Shown here one piece after another: positions 25,211 to 34,036 of a DNA stretch of 64,000 bases (the stretch's first letter is position 1; each line of letters begins with the position of its first letter). The notes under the pieces were generated by a model. It was given only the letters and a program-made list of their open reading frames with translations, was not told the DNA's origin and did not search any database. Source of the DNA: JBJYKD01 sp049310025 (GTDB lineage Bacteria > Bacillota > Thermosediminibacteria > Thermosediminibacterales > Tepidanaerobacteraceae); NCBI RefSeq assembly GCF_049310025.1, contig NZ_JBJYKD010000013.1, positions 1 to 64,000 on the forward strand, given 5' to 3'. The translations under genes and the position numbers were made by a program.

Positions 25211-26193
25211 ACCGTGTCTACACCCAAACTTATTGCATCCTGTTTCATATTAACCGTATTGCTTTTCACCGCAGCTTCCTGCTCCTCCTCTACAACTGGT
25301 AAGGAATAGCTTTTATCGATGGGAACGGGTCGATAGCAATCGTTGATTCTTCGGGAAAACATATGCGCCGATTATCTAACAGTCATAAAGCCAGATCCCT
25401 GGCATGGTCGCCGGATGGAAGCAAAATAGCATATCAAAGGTGGGACGACGAGGAATCATCTCTTTGGATTTTAACGGTTGATGATGGTAACGAAGTGATA
25501 GCCTTAAAAGAAGAGCGCCCTGGTTGTTCGGGTTCCTGGTCGCCGGACGGCAAATTCCTTGCGGTAGATGCAGGAGGATCTCTATACATACTTTCAGGTT
25601 CAACTTATGAAGTTAAAAACCGGGTCCCTTATTCCCTTAGGTATATATGGTCTCCCGACAGCAGATTTATCGCAACAAGTATACCGTTGCCTGTTGATCC
25701 TCCTTTGGATATTCAGGAAGGCACCTCTTACAGTCTTGCGATAATTGATCCGGAAACGGCATCTATTCGCGTCATCTTATAAGGAAGCGCGGACTATTAT
25801 CTCATGCCCATCGACTGGGATAAAGACGGCATAGTTTTTCTCAAACAGCCGGTGATCCCGTTAAATCTTCTGGTGAAGGGGTTTACGGACGGGTGAATCT
25901 GCAAGGCGAGGTTTCTGACTCAAATATATTTAGAGACTTTGAAGCATTAAAACTTCTTCTGGAGAACTTGTGGTCCACGGCCGGACAGTTTTCTTGGTCA
26001 AATGATGGTACCGAGGCAGTAGTAAGGGTGAGTAATGCTGACAATTACCAGATTTACCTCATATCTTTGCCCAATAAAACGCATTGCCTTTGGTTGAAGG
26101 CACATCGCCTGCCTGGCGGCCTCGCTAGAAAGCTGCAGCTTATTGAAAAAAAGACGGAAAAAAGATCGTATGAACTTCTCGCTGTAAGGAATT
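25211..26193 (+). pseudogene. Lipoprotein with WD40-like (PD40) beta-propeller, multiply broken
   Basis: Reading frames must be changed to follow the protein. Near 25211-25300: STPKLIASCFILTVLLFTAASCSSS, a lipoprotein signal. From 25303: AFIDGNGSIAIVDSSGKHMRRL, then PD40 repeats ARSLAWSPDGSKIAYQ, CSGSWSPDGKFLAVDA and LRYIWSPDSRFIAT. An in-frame TAA at 25780-25782 interrupts, after which GSADYYLMPIDWDKDGIVFL continues in the same frame; a shift near 25850 leads to GQFSWSNDGTEAVVRVSNAD. At least one nonsense codon and two frameshifts. The 3' end is replaced by the shared tail repeat. Confidence 0.75.
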
Positions 26194-26255
26194 AACTCAA
26201 CCCCACCACCTGCCGCAATATTTTTGTACCGTTGGCCTGCTGATTTTAAAGTTAC
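26145..26255 (+). repeat. Shared 3'-end repeat, copy 1
   Basis: Almost identical to 29800-29910. It encodes EKKTEKRSYELLAVRN, a stop, and about 60 bases of 3' flank. It ends two otherwise different beta-propeller genes. Confidence 0.85.
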
Positions 26256-26284
26256 AAAAAAATTTTTAAAATGTAGCATAATGT

Positions 26285-26317
26285 TGAAACCTTTTTGGGG
26301 ATATATACGACTATATA
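26285..26317 (+). promoter_or_regulatory. ECF-type promoter of the secreted-protein gene
   Basis: TGAAAC at 26285-26290, CGACTATATA from 26308, 17 bases between. The start codon is only 32 bases further, the closest coupling of this promoter to an intact gene. Confidence 0.78.
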
Positions 26318-26348
26318 GCGAAAAAATTAAAAATTAGGAGTGATCGGT

Positions 26349-26828
26349 TTGAAAACATATAGATTTTTAGTACCAATATTGTTATTGCTAGCCCTCTTCA
26401 GTCCTTTGGTTGCCGCTGCTCCTATATCTGCATCAGAAAACTATGCAGTTTCCCACAATGAAAGGGATTTTTTAAAGGAAAAAATAAAAGGGTATGAGGT
26501 ACAGACCGATGATTATCTGATCGACATATGGCACTGCCAAATCAGAGATGTGGGCAATGGGAACGTGGAACTGTACGGTTATACCCAATGCAACAGAACA
26601 TGCGACAAAGTAAGTGTTAAATTAGTACTTCAACAGTTATCGGGATCTTCATGGATAGACTTAAAAAGTTATACCTTTGTGAATTATCAATCGGATTATG
26701 CATACGGGGCAAAGACGGTGCCGGTGTCTCAAGGCAAGTACTATCGGGTTAAAAGCTACCACTATGCGGAAGACGGATCGTTGGTAGACGAAACAACCGC
26801 TACAACGGATAAGATCATAATCAATTAA
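26349..26828 (+). CDS. Secreted beta-rich protein (DUF6147-like)
   Basis: A 159-aa protein with a signal peptide (FLVPILLLLALFSPLVAAAP) and a small beta domain: VELYGYTQCNRTCDKVSVKLVLQQ, GSSWIDLKSYTFVNYQS, QGKYYRVKSYHYAEDGS, with two Cys four residues apart. The pattern G-x-W-x-x-x-x-S-W...Y-Y-R-V-x-x-x-H is that of DUF6147-type exported proteins of Firmicutes; this is tentative. TTG at 26349 follows taggag. Fragments of the same gene are left at 17816-17864 and 23571-23609, so the family existed in several copies here. Confidence 0.65.
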   Translation: MKTYRFLVPILLLLALFSPLVAAAPISASENYAVSHNERDFLKEKIKGYEVQTDDYLIDIWHCQIRDVGNGNVELYGYTQCNRTCDKVSVKLVLQQLSGSSWIDLKSYTFVNYQSDYAYGAKTVPVSQGKYYRVKSYHYAEDGSLVDETTATTDKIIIN

Positions 26829-26871
26829 ACCCATCAGGAAAGCAAAGAACGCCGAGAAAAATAGAAATCAG

Positions 26872-26962
26872 CAATAAAGGCAAACTTATCGAAAGATAAG
26901 GGCGCAAAGCCATAAGGTCTAAAGTGCCCCCGCACTATGATAGCCTGGCTGCCATTGATGAC
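26872..26962 (+). ncRNA. Cyclic di-GMP-I (GEMM) riboswitch
   Basis: Contains the GEMM core in order: aggcaaac, a short stem with GAAA tetraloop (ttatcGAAAgataa), gggCGCAAAGCC, a-ggtCTAAA, then a second stem (gtgc/gcac) and ATGATAGCctggcTGCC. This matches the class I c-di-GMP aptamer; the related cGAMP/GEMM-Ib specificity cannot be excluded. A short stem cacaag/cttgtg (26968-26990) follows. The nearest downstream readings are a gene fragment at 27058 and a broken gene at 27433, so it no longer seems to control an intact gene. Confidence 0.85.
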
Positions 26963-27057
26963 TTCACACAAGAACTCAAAGACTTGTGTATGCATGCCAT
27001 ATATTCATTCAATTCCAGGGGATTATAGCGAGAGGGAAGGGGTGATGAGATCGTGAT

Positions 27058-27216
27058 ATGGACCTGTTGGAAGCACGTTTTGTATTATGGTTAAAAAGAT
27101 TTATGGGATATTCGGTTCCACGGCTTGCCAGCAAACACCGGGAATATCGGAAAAAACAATTATTGATTCTCGATTCCCCGGCTTACGATGACAATGAAGG
27201 ATTATTTGAAAGATGA
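27058..27216 (+). pseudogene. N-terminal fragment, sigma-factor-like
   Basis: ATG after ggtgatgag encodes 52 residues: MDLLEARFVLWLKRFMGYSV, then a basic stretch HREYRKKQLLILDSPAYDDNEG and stop. The layout (short helical N terminus, K-K/E-x-L-I-L-x-x-P, acidic stretch) parallels the start of the sigma-like ORF at 50636, so it may be a truncated paralog. It is the first ORF after the c-di-GMP riboswitch. Confidence 0.4.
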
Positions 27217-27432
27217 GTATTTGAAGATGAAGGACGATTAAATATTTATGTAATAAACAAGCTTAAATATTTTTTAATTTTTTTGTACAAGCGGTTGTTA
27301 TTTTAGAGTGTAGATGTACTATAGTAGAAGGAAAAATTTAGGCGAAAGAGGGTGGTTCCGTTGGACATTAATTGATTAGTCTCAAAAAGGTAGTTGCAAA
27401 CTTGTTAAAAAAAATGAAAGGATGAAAATACT

Positions 27433-27886
27433 ATAAAAAAAATTGTTTCTGTTTTATTGATTTTTATGTTAATTTATTAATTTTTTCACAGGATTAGTAC
27501 TTGATGATTTAGAAGATGGCTTAAAAGGTAAAGGTGATGCAGAATCATATTACAGGTTGGTACATAAATACGGTCAAGTCTATCATAATGGTAGTTGGAA
27601 ATCTTACTATGACACTTATCAGAGTGAATGGTACTGGTGTCACAAACAAATTAGTTATAATGATGATGGTAGTGTAAAACATACGACTGATAAAAATTAT
27701 TTTCCTGAAACTTATTTACCTATTCAGTGGATGTGGACGTCTGACTTTTATGATGATGAAACAATTTCAGAGGTAGCATTGTATCAATACTCTGTTGAGC
27801 CTGAACTTTCAAAGCCCATTCGTGATTTTTATAGATATGAAGATGGCAGAGAAGATTGGGCTGCTGAAGGCAGGATGCCATATTAG
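27433..27886 (+). pseudogene. Exported protein of unknown function with lost start codon and a frameshift
   Basis: A signal-peptide-like KKIVSVLLIFMLIY is read from an ATA at 27433 (a probable former ATG, with aaaggatg upstream). A stop and a one-base shift near 27478 follow, then GLVLDDLEDGLKGKGDAESYY and VHKYGQVYHNGSWKSYYDTYQ continue to 27886. The 3' part can be read alone from TTG 27557 (109 aa). The mature domain is rich in Tyr and Trp and acidic; family not recognised. Confidence 0.55.
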
Positions 27887-27897
27887 GAGAATATTGA

Positions 27898-27926
27898 GGG
27901 CTCTAAAACTGTTTAGAGCCCTTTAT
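27898..27926 (+). terminator. Terminator
   Basis: Ten-base perfect stem gggctctaaa/tttagagccc with a 4-base loop and T-rich tail. Confidence 0.85.
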
Positions 27927-27962
27927 TACGAATCAAATACTAACTATTGAGGAGCAAATTGT

Positions 27963-28376
27963 ATGTATTTTAGAAGAAACATATTGTCTATTATTATCTT
28001 ATTGGCAGCATTATTTTTATTCGGTTTTTATCTCATTGATAATATGCCGGAAAAAATCGTAGGAAGGACATTGAAACAGGTTAATGCCGGGAATATAAAT
28101 AATCTAAAGCTGGATCAAGCAGATATAGAAAAGATAAAATCTTTCACCAATTATACCACTTCCCACAAACAATTTGAGCCACCTATTATAACTATAAGAA
28201 GGGCAGCAAAAATAAAAAACAGAATTGAAATAATCGCATCTTTTACCTGGATAGAATATGGTCAAGACGGTCAAGTAATTGATAATTATACAGGATCACT
28301 GTTATTCGATTTAATCGAAATTTCACCTTTTAAATGGGAGATCCAACGAGTTGAAATAATAAAAAATATATCGTAG
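27963..28376 (+). CDS. Small membrane-anchored protein of unknown function
   Basis: A 137-aa protein: N-terminal anchor (NILSIIILLAALFLFGFYLI) and an extracellular alpha/beta domain with TIRRAAKIKNRIEIIASFTW, then LLFDLIEISPFKWEIQRVEII. ATG after gaggagc. One of several short anchored proteins in this island with similar size and style, suggesting a diversified family of envelope factors. No family recognised. Confidence 0.6.
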   Translation: MYFRRNILSIIILLAALFLFGFYLIDNMPEKIVGRTLKQVNAGNINNLKLDQADIEKIKSFTNYTTSHKQFEPPIITIRRAAKIKNRIEIIASFTWIEYGQDGQVIDNYTGSLLFDLIEISPFKWEIQRVEIIKNIS

Positions 28377-28907
28377 TAAACAACTTTTTTATAAAAAATT
28401 CTGTATGTGAAGATCGTTCGATGAAAATTATGGTTAGGAGGCTGTAGCTCTCTCGCACTTTCTGACCGCATTCTGCTCAAATTGAACGTCCGAAATTTGA
28501 CCCAATTTATTTTACCATACACCCATACCTTAAAAGCACGCCTTGGAAGGGGTATGGTTTGCCCCTTACCACTGTTTGGAGCTCGTTATATACGAAATTA
28601 AATATTGATAGTGTATTTTGTGTTCATGGTTGCGGCGGGAAAATTTGGCTCCGGTCTGATTGCTGATATCCAATTTTTAATTTTTAAGACAGGTGGTGAT
28701 TGATATTAAAAGAATTTACAAAATTGCTAAAACCGCTTTAATTATTCTAGTTGCGCAGTAGAAAGTAATGAAGGGAACAGTCAAGGAGCTTACGGGCGGG
28801 TGATGACAACATATATGGTAAGGGCTTTAGTATCCTGAAAAAACTGCTTATAATTAATAAACCATAACAAGAGGGGCTTTTGCCCATCTTGTGAGGAGAG
28901 ATTTAAT
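28377..28907. other. Intergenic stretch with two dispersed repeats
   Basis: Holds 28459-28500 (about 85 percent identical to 49861-49902) and 28675-28753 (near-identical to 32021-32100). The second gives a 21-codon ORF from GTG 28696, IDIKRIYKIAKTALIILV, an orphan signal peptide ending at TAG. An imperfect hairpin (aagaggggc/gcccatctt) at 28870-28892 precedes the next gene. Confidence 0.6.
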
Positions 28908-29851
28908 ATGGGAAGAGGAAAAAAGTTTTTTATTATTAGCATTGGAGTTTTATTGACATTATGTTTTATTTACAGGCTTGAGTTTTATAAAAGTATTCCA
29001 TCCGGGCAAATAATGTGGAATGTCCAAGATCCTGAACAAGATGAACAATCTATTTTTCCGATAGCTGACGTTGATCCAATTAGGAAGACTCTTTATATCG
29101 CTATGGACAATAATACTATCAAGGCTTTAAATGTTTCAGGCAAAGAAAAGTGGAATATTCAACTAAATGAACAATGTTTAATTAAAAATAAATATATGTT
29201 GGCACATTTATGAAACCTTCAAAAGTGTGGGCTATTGATTATAATGGTAAGATTCTTTGGGAATACTCTAAAAATCCATCGGTTATTATGGATCTTGCTG
29301 TTAACAATAACGAAATTTATCTTTCCTGTATGGATTCAGAACTGATACAAAAGATTTTTGACGACCAAATTGATAAAGAAACCGCTAATCCGTGTAATGT
29401 AGTGTGTTTGGGCGATAAAGGCAAAGAAAAGTGGACTAGTACTATCCCTGGAGCGAAATATGGTTCCGACGACATCTTATATTCTTCTAATAATAATAGT
29501 ATATATGTAATAGGTTTCCGGGGAGACTGCTACAATTTATGCTGCTTCGATGCAGAAGGAAGACTCAAATGGAATACTGAAAATCTATATAATATAGATC
29601 CCTGGTGGCACAATTATTCTTTTATTGTCGATAAGCAGGGAAATATTTATTTGGGAACTTTTAACAATAACCTTATTAAACTGGACAAAAACGGAAATAA
29701 ATGCTGGATGTTTACTTCTATAAAAAAGAACGCTTCAGGGGCTCTTCCTATCGCTATTGACGAAGTACATGACATAGTGTTTGTTGGGATGGCTTACTAT
29801 GAAAAAAAGACGGAAAAAAGATCATATGAACTTTTTGCTGTAAGGAATTAA
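28908..29851 (+). pseudogene. Membrane-anchored PQQ-like beta-propeller protein, split into two overlapping ORFs
   Basis: First ORF 28908-29213: anchor KFFIISIGVLLTLCFIYRLEF, then propeller blades (DPIRKTLYIAMDNNTIKALNVSGKEKWNI). Second ORF 29210-29851 continues the blades: KVWAIDYNGKILWEYS, VVCLGDKGKEKWTSTI, CFDAEGRLKWNTEN, NNLIKLDKNGNKCWMF. Each has the A-x-D-x-x-G-x-x-x-W pattern of PQQ/YxWD repeats. The two ORFs overlap as ATGA, so a one-base indel is likely, although coupled translation of two halves is formally possible. The C terminus is the shared tail also found at 26145. Confidence 0.75.
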
Positions 29852-29910
29852 CTCAACCCCACCACCTGCCGCAATATTTTTGTACCGTTGGCCTGCTGAT
29901 TTTAAAGTCA
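29800..29910 (+). repeat. Shared 3'-end repeat, copy 2
   Basis: See 26145-26255. After this copy the sequence goes straight into gactatatag, as if the promoter found at 26285 had been reduced to its -10 part by a deletion of about 50 bp. Confidence 0.85.
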
Positions 29911-29940
29911 CGAGACTATATAGTGAAAAAAATTAAATGA

Positions 29941-30093
29941 AGTCATTTTAAGTCGATTTATACGATTTTGTTTCATAGTGTCAGTTTTCTAGTACCTATA
30001 AGGATTTTGTTAGGAAACATAATCATGTTTATTCCCATGGGCTTTCTTTTACTTATCGATAAAAATGTAATATTTACTCATAATAAACAGTAA
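29941..30093 (+). pseudogene. VanZ-like membrane protein fragment
   Basis: A 50-codon open stretch without start codon reads FLVPIRILLGNIIMFIPMGFLL, the conserved first helices of VanZ-family proteins (L-G-N-I-x-x-F-I-P-x-G-F). The remainder of the gene is missing. Confidence 0.5.
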
Positions 30094-30428
30094 TGACGAA
30101 AGGGGCACATTTTTCTGTTTCAATAAAAAAGATCGATGTGAAAAATTTTAAAGAAGCAAGAATCCTTTCAGACGGAGCGGACTATCTTTGTTTTCTTCAC
30201 GGAGGAGTTAGGGAGCTTAGAAATTATATTTCGGAGGTTTTGTTCCTTGCTTTAGACACGGTTGTAATCGGGTGACCGTTTACGCTTTTCATTGTGGTCA
30301 AGGCGTTTTGGTATTCAGCCATATACTGGTTAAATTCATTCAAATACACATTTACCAAAAACGGACTGGTGAGTGAACATACTATTTGTGCTGCCTGTGC
30401 TGCCAGCGGTAGCGGCAGAATGGAGGTT
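30094..30428. other. Unassigned stretch with conflicting short ORFs
   Basis: A plus-strand ORF (30093-30275) reads VSIKKIDVKNFKEARILSDG, and a minus-strand ORF (30224-30457) reads YLNEFNQYMAEYQNALTTMK. Both are protein-like but lack ribosome sites and complete ends. They are probably gene debris; I cannot choose between them. Confidence 0.3.
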
Positions 30429-30500
30429 ATGATGAAGAAAACAGTGCTTTTAAGCATTATTTTATTTGTTTCCTTATTAGTTGGTTGCGGTAGGGTATAA
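30429..30500 (+). pseudogene. Truncated lipoprotein gene (signal peptide only)
   Basis: ATGATG after tggaggtt; encodes KKTVLLSIILFVSLLVGCGRV and stops. The lipobox LLVGC is complete but no mature protein follows. Confidence 0.55.
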
Positions 30501-30581
30501 TATGAAATTATAGATCATCAGAAAAAATTAGTAAAGTTTTCCTGTGCACATCATGTTTAAAAAAATAGAAAGGATGTTTAC

Positions 30582-30967
30582 ATGAATAAGTTAAATTATA
30601 AAAAGATTATCACAGTCTTATTTCTTGCTATTATTAGCATTTATCTTTTGATCACAACCTTAGAAATAATGATTGGATTTATTTATTTGGATACTCAAAA
30701 TTGCATTATATCTCTAAAAATGGAGAAAAAAAGTTTCAATACATTGGGACCAATATTTTTAGTGAGATATCTATCGATTTTAAATTAAGAAATAATTGGG
30801 AAGATGAAACGTTTTATTTAAAAGGCATATCAGGGTTAATGATTGCAAAGAAAGATGGATATACAGATATATCCACTTATAGTGAATACTATCATTTACA
30901 GTTGTTTAACTATAAAAGACTTACTCAATACTGGTCGGATTTTATAATCCGGGATTACAAGAATTGA
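30582..30967 (+). pseudogene. Small membrane-anchored protein split by a frameshift
   Basis: ORF 30582-30788 starts after agaaagga with an anchor (KKIITVLFLAIISIYLLITT). At about 30695 the reading changes: HYISKNGEKKFQYIGTNIF, then SIDFKLRNNWEDETFYLKG continue in ORF 30701-30967. Restoring one base gives about 128 residues. Family not recognised. Confidence 0.55.
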
Positions 30968-31105
30968 TTTTGCTTTTTTCACCATAGAACCCTTGTCTAA
31001 GCTGCCAAAGCTTTACCCAAAACATAAGCCCAGATATCAAAATGTTTTTTTCAGCCTTAGCAGTAGCCCACCCTTAGTGGTGAGCTGCCGACTATATTTA
31101 TTGTA

Positions 31106-31654
31106 TTATTTTAACAGACCTATCCAGCGTTGAATGGAGGGTATTATTAATGGTGAAAGAATAACGGCGATGAGGGTGACGATTATCATTACATTTGTTT
31201 GATGCGCAGACTCTCGGATTTGATTTACTTCCGAATGAAGTTGCTCAAACTTATTATTTAAAGTAAGAATCTCTTGTTTTAATTCGTTTCTAACGGAAAC
31301 TATTTTTTGTTCTAATTCGTTTTTAACGGAATCTATCTCTTGTTTTAATTCGTTTCTAACGGAATCTATTTTTTGATTTAGTTCTGTTTTTACGGAATTT
31401 ATTTCTTGTTTTAATTCGTTTCTAACGGAATCTATTTTTTGATTTAGTTCTGTTTTTACGGAATTTATTTCTTGTTTCAGTTCTGCCCTTAACAACTCCG
31501 ATTTTGAATCGGTTCTGTCCCTTAAATCATTTATCTGTTGCGAAAGATAAAAATATGCTGTTTCGCTTATTTTTGCCATATTAGTTTCGTTTGACTCGGT
31601 TCCACTGGCAATTTCCCTTTTGGCTTTTGATAAATCCTCCATCGGCATACTCAT
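31106..31654 (-). CDS. Tail-anchored coiled-coil protein with 22-residue repeats
   Basis: A 182-aa protein. An N-terminal helical part is followed by a long coiled coil (about 55-155) made of a repeated 22-residue unit, ELKQEINSVKTELNQKIDSV-like, present about four times, two of them nearly identical in DNA. A C-terminal membrane helix (NVMIIVTLIAVILSPLIIP) ends the protein. 22-residue periodicity gives a right-handed or straight coil. ATG at 31654 is chosen from gagaggatgtg. Similar proteins (DUF1640/CCDC90-like layout) exist, but function is unknown. Confidence 0.7.
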   Translation of the reverse strand: MSMPMEDLSKAKREIASGTESNETNMAKISETAYFYLSQQINDLRDRTDSKSELLRAELKQEINSVKTELNQKIDSVRNELKQEINSVKTELNQKIDSVRNELKQEIDSVKNELEQKIVSVRNELKQEILTLNNKFEQLHSEVNQIRESAHQTNVMIIVTLIAVILSPLIIPSIQRWIGLLK

Positions 31655-31684
31655 CACATCCTCTCCCCTGATTAATTTTACCAT

Positions 31685-32040
31685 ATTCGTGTAAGGGCAA
31701 CAACTGTTTTAATATAATGTTTGTGGTTATTTTATGATAATGTCACGTAGACGGGAGAAAAAATTTTTAAAATGTAGCATAATGTTGAAACCTTTTTACG
31801 GTACTTTGACTTCCAATTGGACTGCCGGCATGATAACACATACTAATCTTTGCGGTTCAGATAGCTTTTTGGCGGAACAGGATACCACTACGATCCCTGG
31901 GACCCTGAAGAAATTTGGGTAAATTTCGAGAGTACAGTAGTGATATGGATGCAGTATATTTATGGCCTTAAAGGAGATGAATGTAAAAGGCAGTCCGGTA
32001 GGCTGCCTTTTACACGATATTTTAATTTTTGAGACAGGTG
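31685..32040. other. Gene debris with a decayed ECF-type promoter
   Basis: Holds 31720-31746 (exact inverted match to 45027-45053), then the block aaatttttaaaatg...ttgaaacctttt (31758-31797) seen before the ECF promoters, but without a CGAC -10 element. Open but shifted readings such as GGTGYHYDPWDPEEIWVNFES (about 31870-31935) suggest a lost gene. The end carries a terminator. Confidence 0.5.
31985..32012 (+). terminator. Terminator-like hairpin
   Basis: aaaaggcag and ctgcctttt form a 9-bp stem around a small inner stem; the 3' arm supplies the T run. Confidence 0.6.
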
Positions 32041-32101
32041 GTGATTTGATATTAAAAGAATTTACAAAATTGCTAAAGCCACTTTAATTATTCAGGTTGC
32101 A

Positions 32102-32716
32102 ATGTATCTTTTGTTCTTTTTTTATGGCAAGCCATGGGAAAGTGAAAAATATAGAAAAGAGGTTATAGATTATTTAAAGAATAAATATACAGAACCCATG
32201 ATAATAAGAGAAATATCGTATGATTTCTTACATAACCGTTACTCGACGGAGGCTTTCCCCGAATCTCATCCGGAATTGGTCTTTAATATAAGAAATTTTA
32301 AAGACGATTATAATATTGTGCTCTGGCGCCATCAAGCCCGTAATGATTTCGAATCTGTTCTGAAAGATATATACGGATATCCTGAGAAGTGCACCTTTTC
32401 TGCTGAACCGGATAGGGATGAAATACTGGACCTTCAGCTTGACTTTCAGGGAAAAATACCTGACTATATAACGGCAAAAGTTCCTATAGAAATTGATATT
32501 GCTATAAGATATGGTCTTACAAAAGAAAATAAAAAACGTGAGTATGAAAAACTGCTGGATCTTATAGATTTTATCAAAGACAAAAAAATGCAAATTACAT
32601 TTATTATGGTTGAATATAATCAAAGTGGACAATATTTCAAAATCCCTGAAGAATTTCTTCATGAAATAAATGATGCAGATGATTTATCCAAGTGGTTGTT
32701 TTATGACAGGGATTAA
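32102..32716 (+). CDS. Membrane-anchored protein of unknown function
   Basis: A 204-aa protein with a hydrophobic N terminus (MYLLFFFYG) and an extracellular-looking domain rich in charged residues (YRKEVIDYLKNKYTEPMIIRE ... LIDFIKDKKMQITFIMVEYN). The ATG at 32102 has no ribosome site. In frame upstream is IKRIYKIAKATLIIQVA, which fits a longer signal anchor; the GTG that would start it (32041, after acaggtg) is out of frame by one extra T relative to the copy at 28696. So the 5' end is probably broken or mis-sequenced. Family not recognised. Confidence 0.6.
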   Translation: MYLLFFFYGKPWESEKYRKEVIDYLKNKYTEPMIIREISYDFLHNRYSTEAFPESHPELVFNIRNFKDDYNIVLWRHQARNDFESVLKDIYGYPEKCTFSAEPDRDEILDLQLDFQGKIPDYITAKVPIEIDIAIRYGLTKENKKREYEKLLDLIDFIKDKKMQITFIMVEYNQSGQYFKIPEEFLHEINDADDLSKWLFYDRD

Positions 32717-32847
32717 AAATGGATAAAATATGAACGCTCATATAGAATCGTTCCATTTGAATAGACCGAACTATGAAAGTCATATTTCACAACAAAATAA
32801 ATTGACAAAAAAATCTTAAAGATAAAATTTGAAAATTCTATTATGCC

Positions 32848-33297
32848 TTAAACAAGGCGTCTCAAAATATCTAGTATGCGGCGATTATTTTTATAACCGG
32901 GTGTATTTCCTATCTTCAAATCCATGTTCGCCCTTGCTTCGTATTCTGCTATCCAATCCCTCCTGCCGTCTGCGCTGGCTTTTGTTAAGAATATATTGGG
33001 CCTTACTTTTTGAGGTGATTTACCAGGATCAAAAGTTAAGATCGCATGATCTGCTAGAGATATCTCTCCTGCTTCATACAGTTTTGAGGATATATCACAA
33101 AGTTCCTCTAAAGAAGCATTTCTGATATCATATTCTTTAGCAAGTTCTTCCCAAATATTTGAAGAATACCCCGTCTTATGCTCCGTCTTTACTTTTTCCT
33201 GCGTCAAGCAATATGTTTTGGGATTATTGCGTACATTAGATTTCATATTTGTCGTGACATATGGCGTTGTTTGATAATAATTTGTGTTGACTATCAT
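32848..33297 (-). CDS. Soluble protein of unknown function under an ECF-type promoter
   Basis: A 149-aa protein without signal peptide or membrane segment. The middle EELAKEYDIRNASLEELCDIS followed by KLYEAGEISLADHAILTF resembles small flagellar-style or regulatory helical proteins, but no family is recognised. ATG follows taggagcgaagg on the minus strand. The promoter at 33484-33512 reads into it with a leader of about 185 bases. Confidence 0.6.
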   Translation of the reverse strand: MIVNTNYYQTTPYVTTNMKSNVRNNPKTYCLTQEKVKTEHKTGYSSNIWEELAKEYDIRNASLEELCDISSKLYEAGEISLADHAILTFDPGKSPQKVRPNIFLTKASADGRRDWIAEYEARANMDLKIGNTPGYKNNRRILDILRRLV

Positions 33298-33483
33298 TTA
33301 TCCTTCGCTCCTAATGTTGATTATAATTTTATTTTATATTTTATATAATTTATGCTAAATATTATATTAAATCCGTCATTTTATTCCAAGGATAATTTAA
33401 TGAAGTGAGAATTTTTGTTAATTGATTTATTCAACTTAACTTTTTAACCTCACCTGTGATCTTTATTTTATTTTTTCAATATA

Positions 33484-33512
33484 TAGTCGCATAAACCCCT
33501 AAAAAAGTTTCA
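33484..33512 (-). promoter_or_regulatory. ECF-type promoter, minus strand
   Basis: On the minus strand TGAAAC is followed, after 17 bases, by CGACTATAT. It is the only copy of the island pointing left and precedes the gene ending at 32848. Confidence 0.72.
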
Positions 33513-33543
33513 ACATTATACAAACTTTTATAAAATATTTTTT

Positions 33544-33606
33544 AGCGATGCCTTTACAGGAGAGTTCAAAGCCAAGGTCGTACTGGAAATCGCCATAGGG
33601 CGGTAG
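33544..33606 (+). pseudogene. IS3-type transposase OrfA remnant
   Basis: A 20-codon stretch reads FTGEFKAKVVLEIAIGR and stops; F-K-x-K-V-x-L-E-A is the N-terminal signature of IS3-family OrfA proteins. Nothing else of the element remains. The next 320 bases hold no gene, only a fragment reading GIKVFYRFDEERFS near 33741. Confidence 0.5.
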
Positions 33607-33940
33607 TATTTATTATGGCCATACACTAGCTTTATGAAGGAAGTTTATGATTGGTTAATTAGTGTCAAGTTGTCAAGGGTTCTACATTTTTTATTTGGCT
33701 GAGGAATTCCATTTCTTTAGGTATAAAGGTGTTCTACAGATTTGATGAGGAACGTTTTTCAATGGTAACTAGGTAGGAAAACGAAATAGCATAGGGGATA
33801 ATTTATCAATATATTTGTGAGTTTATTCTCCAACCCTGGTCTTTCAAATAAATATATTCTACTACCTTTATCAATATAATGTGTACCTGTTTCTGATTAA
33901 GGCGGAGATATTTTTAAGTGATTTGGAATTATTAAATAAA

Positions 33941-33965
33941 TGTCACCAGTCGCGCCTTTGTGACT
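33941..33965. promoter_or_regulatory. Candidate MtlR operator upstream of the mtl promoter
   Basis: tgtcac and gtgac form an inverted repeat, preceded by attattaaata-aatgtcacca, the same sequence that precedes the second copy at 34027. It lies just upstream of the -35 box, where activator MtlR sites are expected. Confidence 0.55.
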
Positions 33966-33978
33966 TAATATCTTTTTC

Positions 33979-34008
33979 TTGATAAAGCGGGACTATAGCG
34001 AGTATAAT
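33979..34008 (+). promoter_or_regulatory. mtlA: Sigma-A type promoter of the mtl operon
   Basis: TTGATA at 33979-33984, 18-base spacer, TATAAT at 34003-34008; about 90 bases of leader before mtlA. Confidence 0.65.
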
Positions 34009-34036
34009 ACAATTAGAAGGATCATAATTATTAAAT

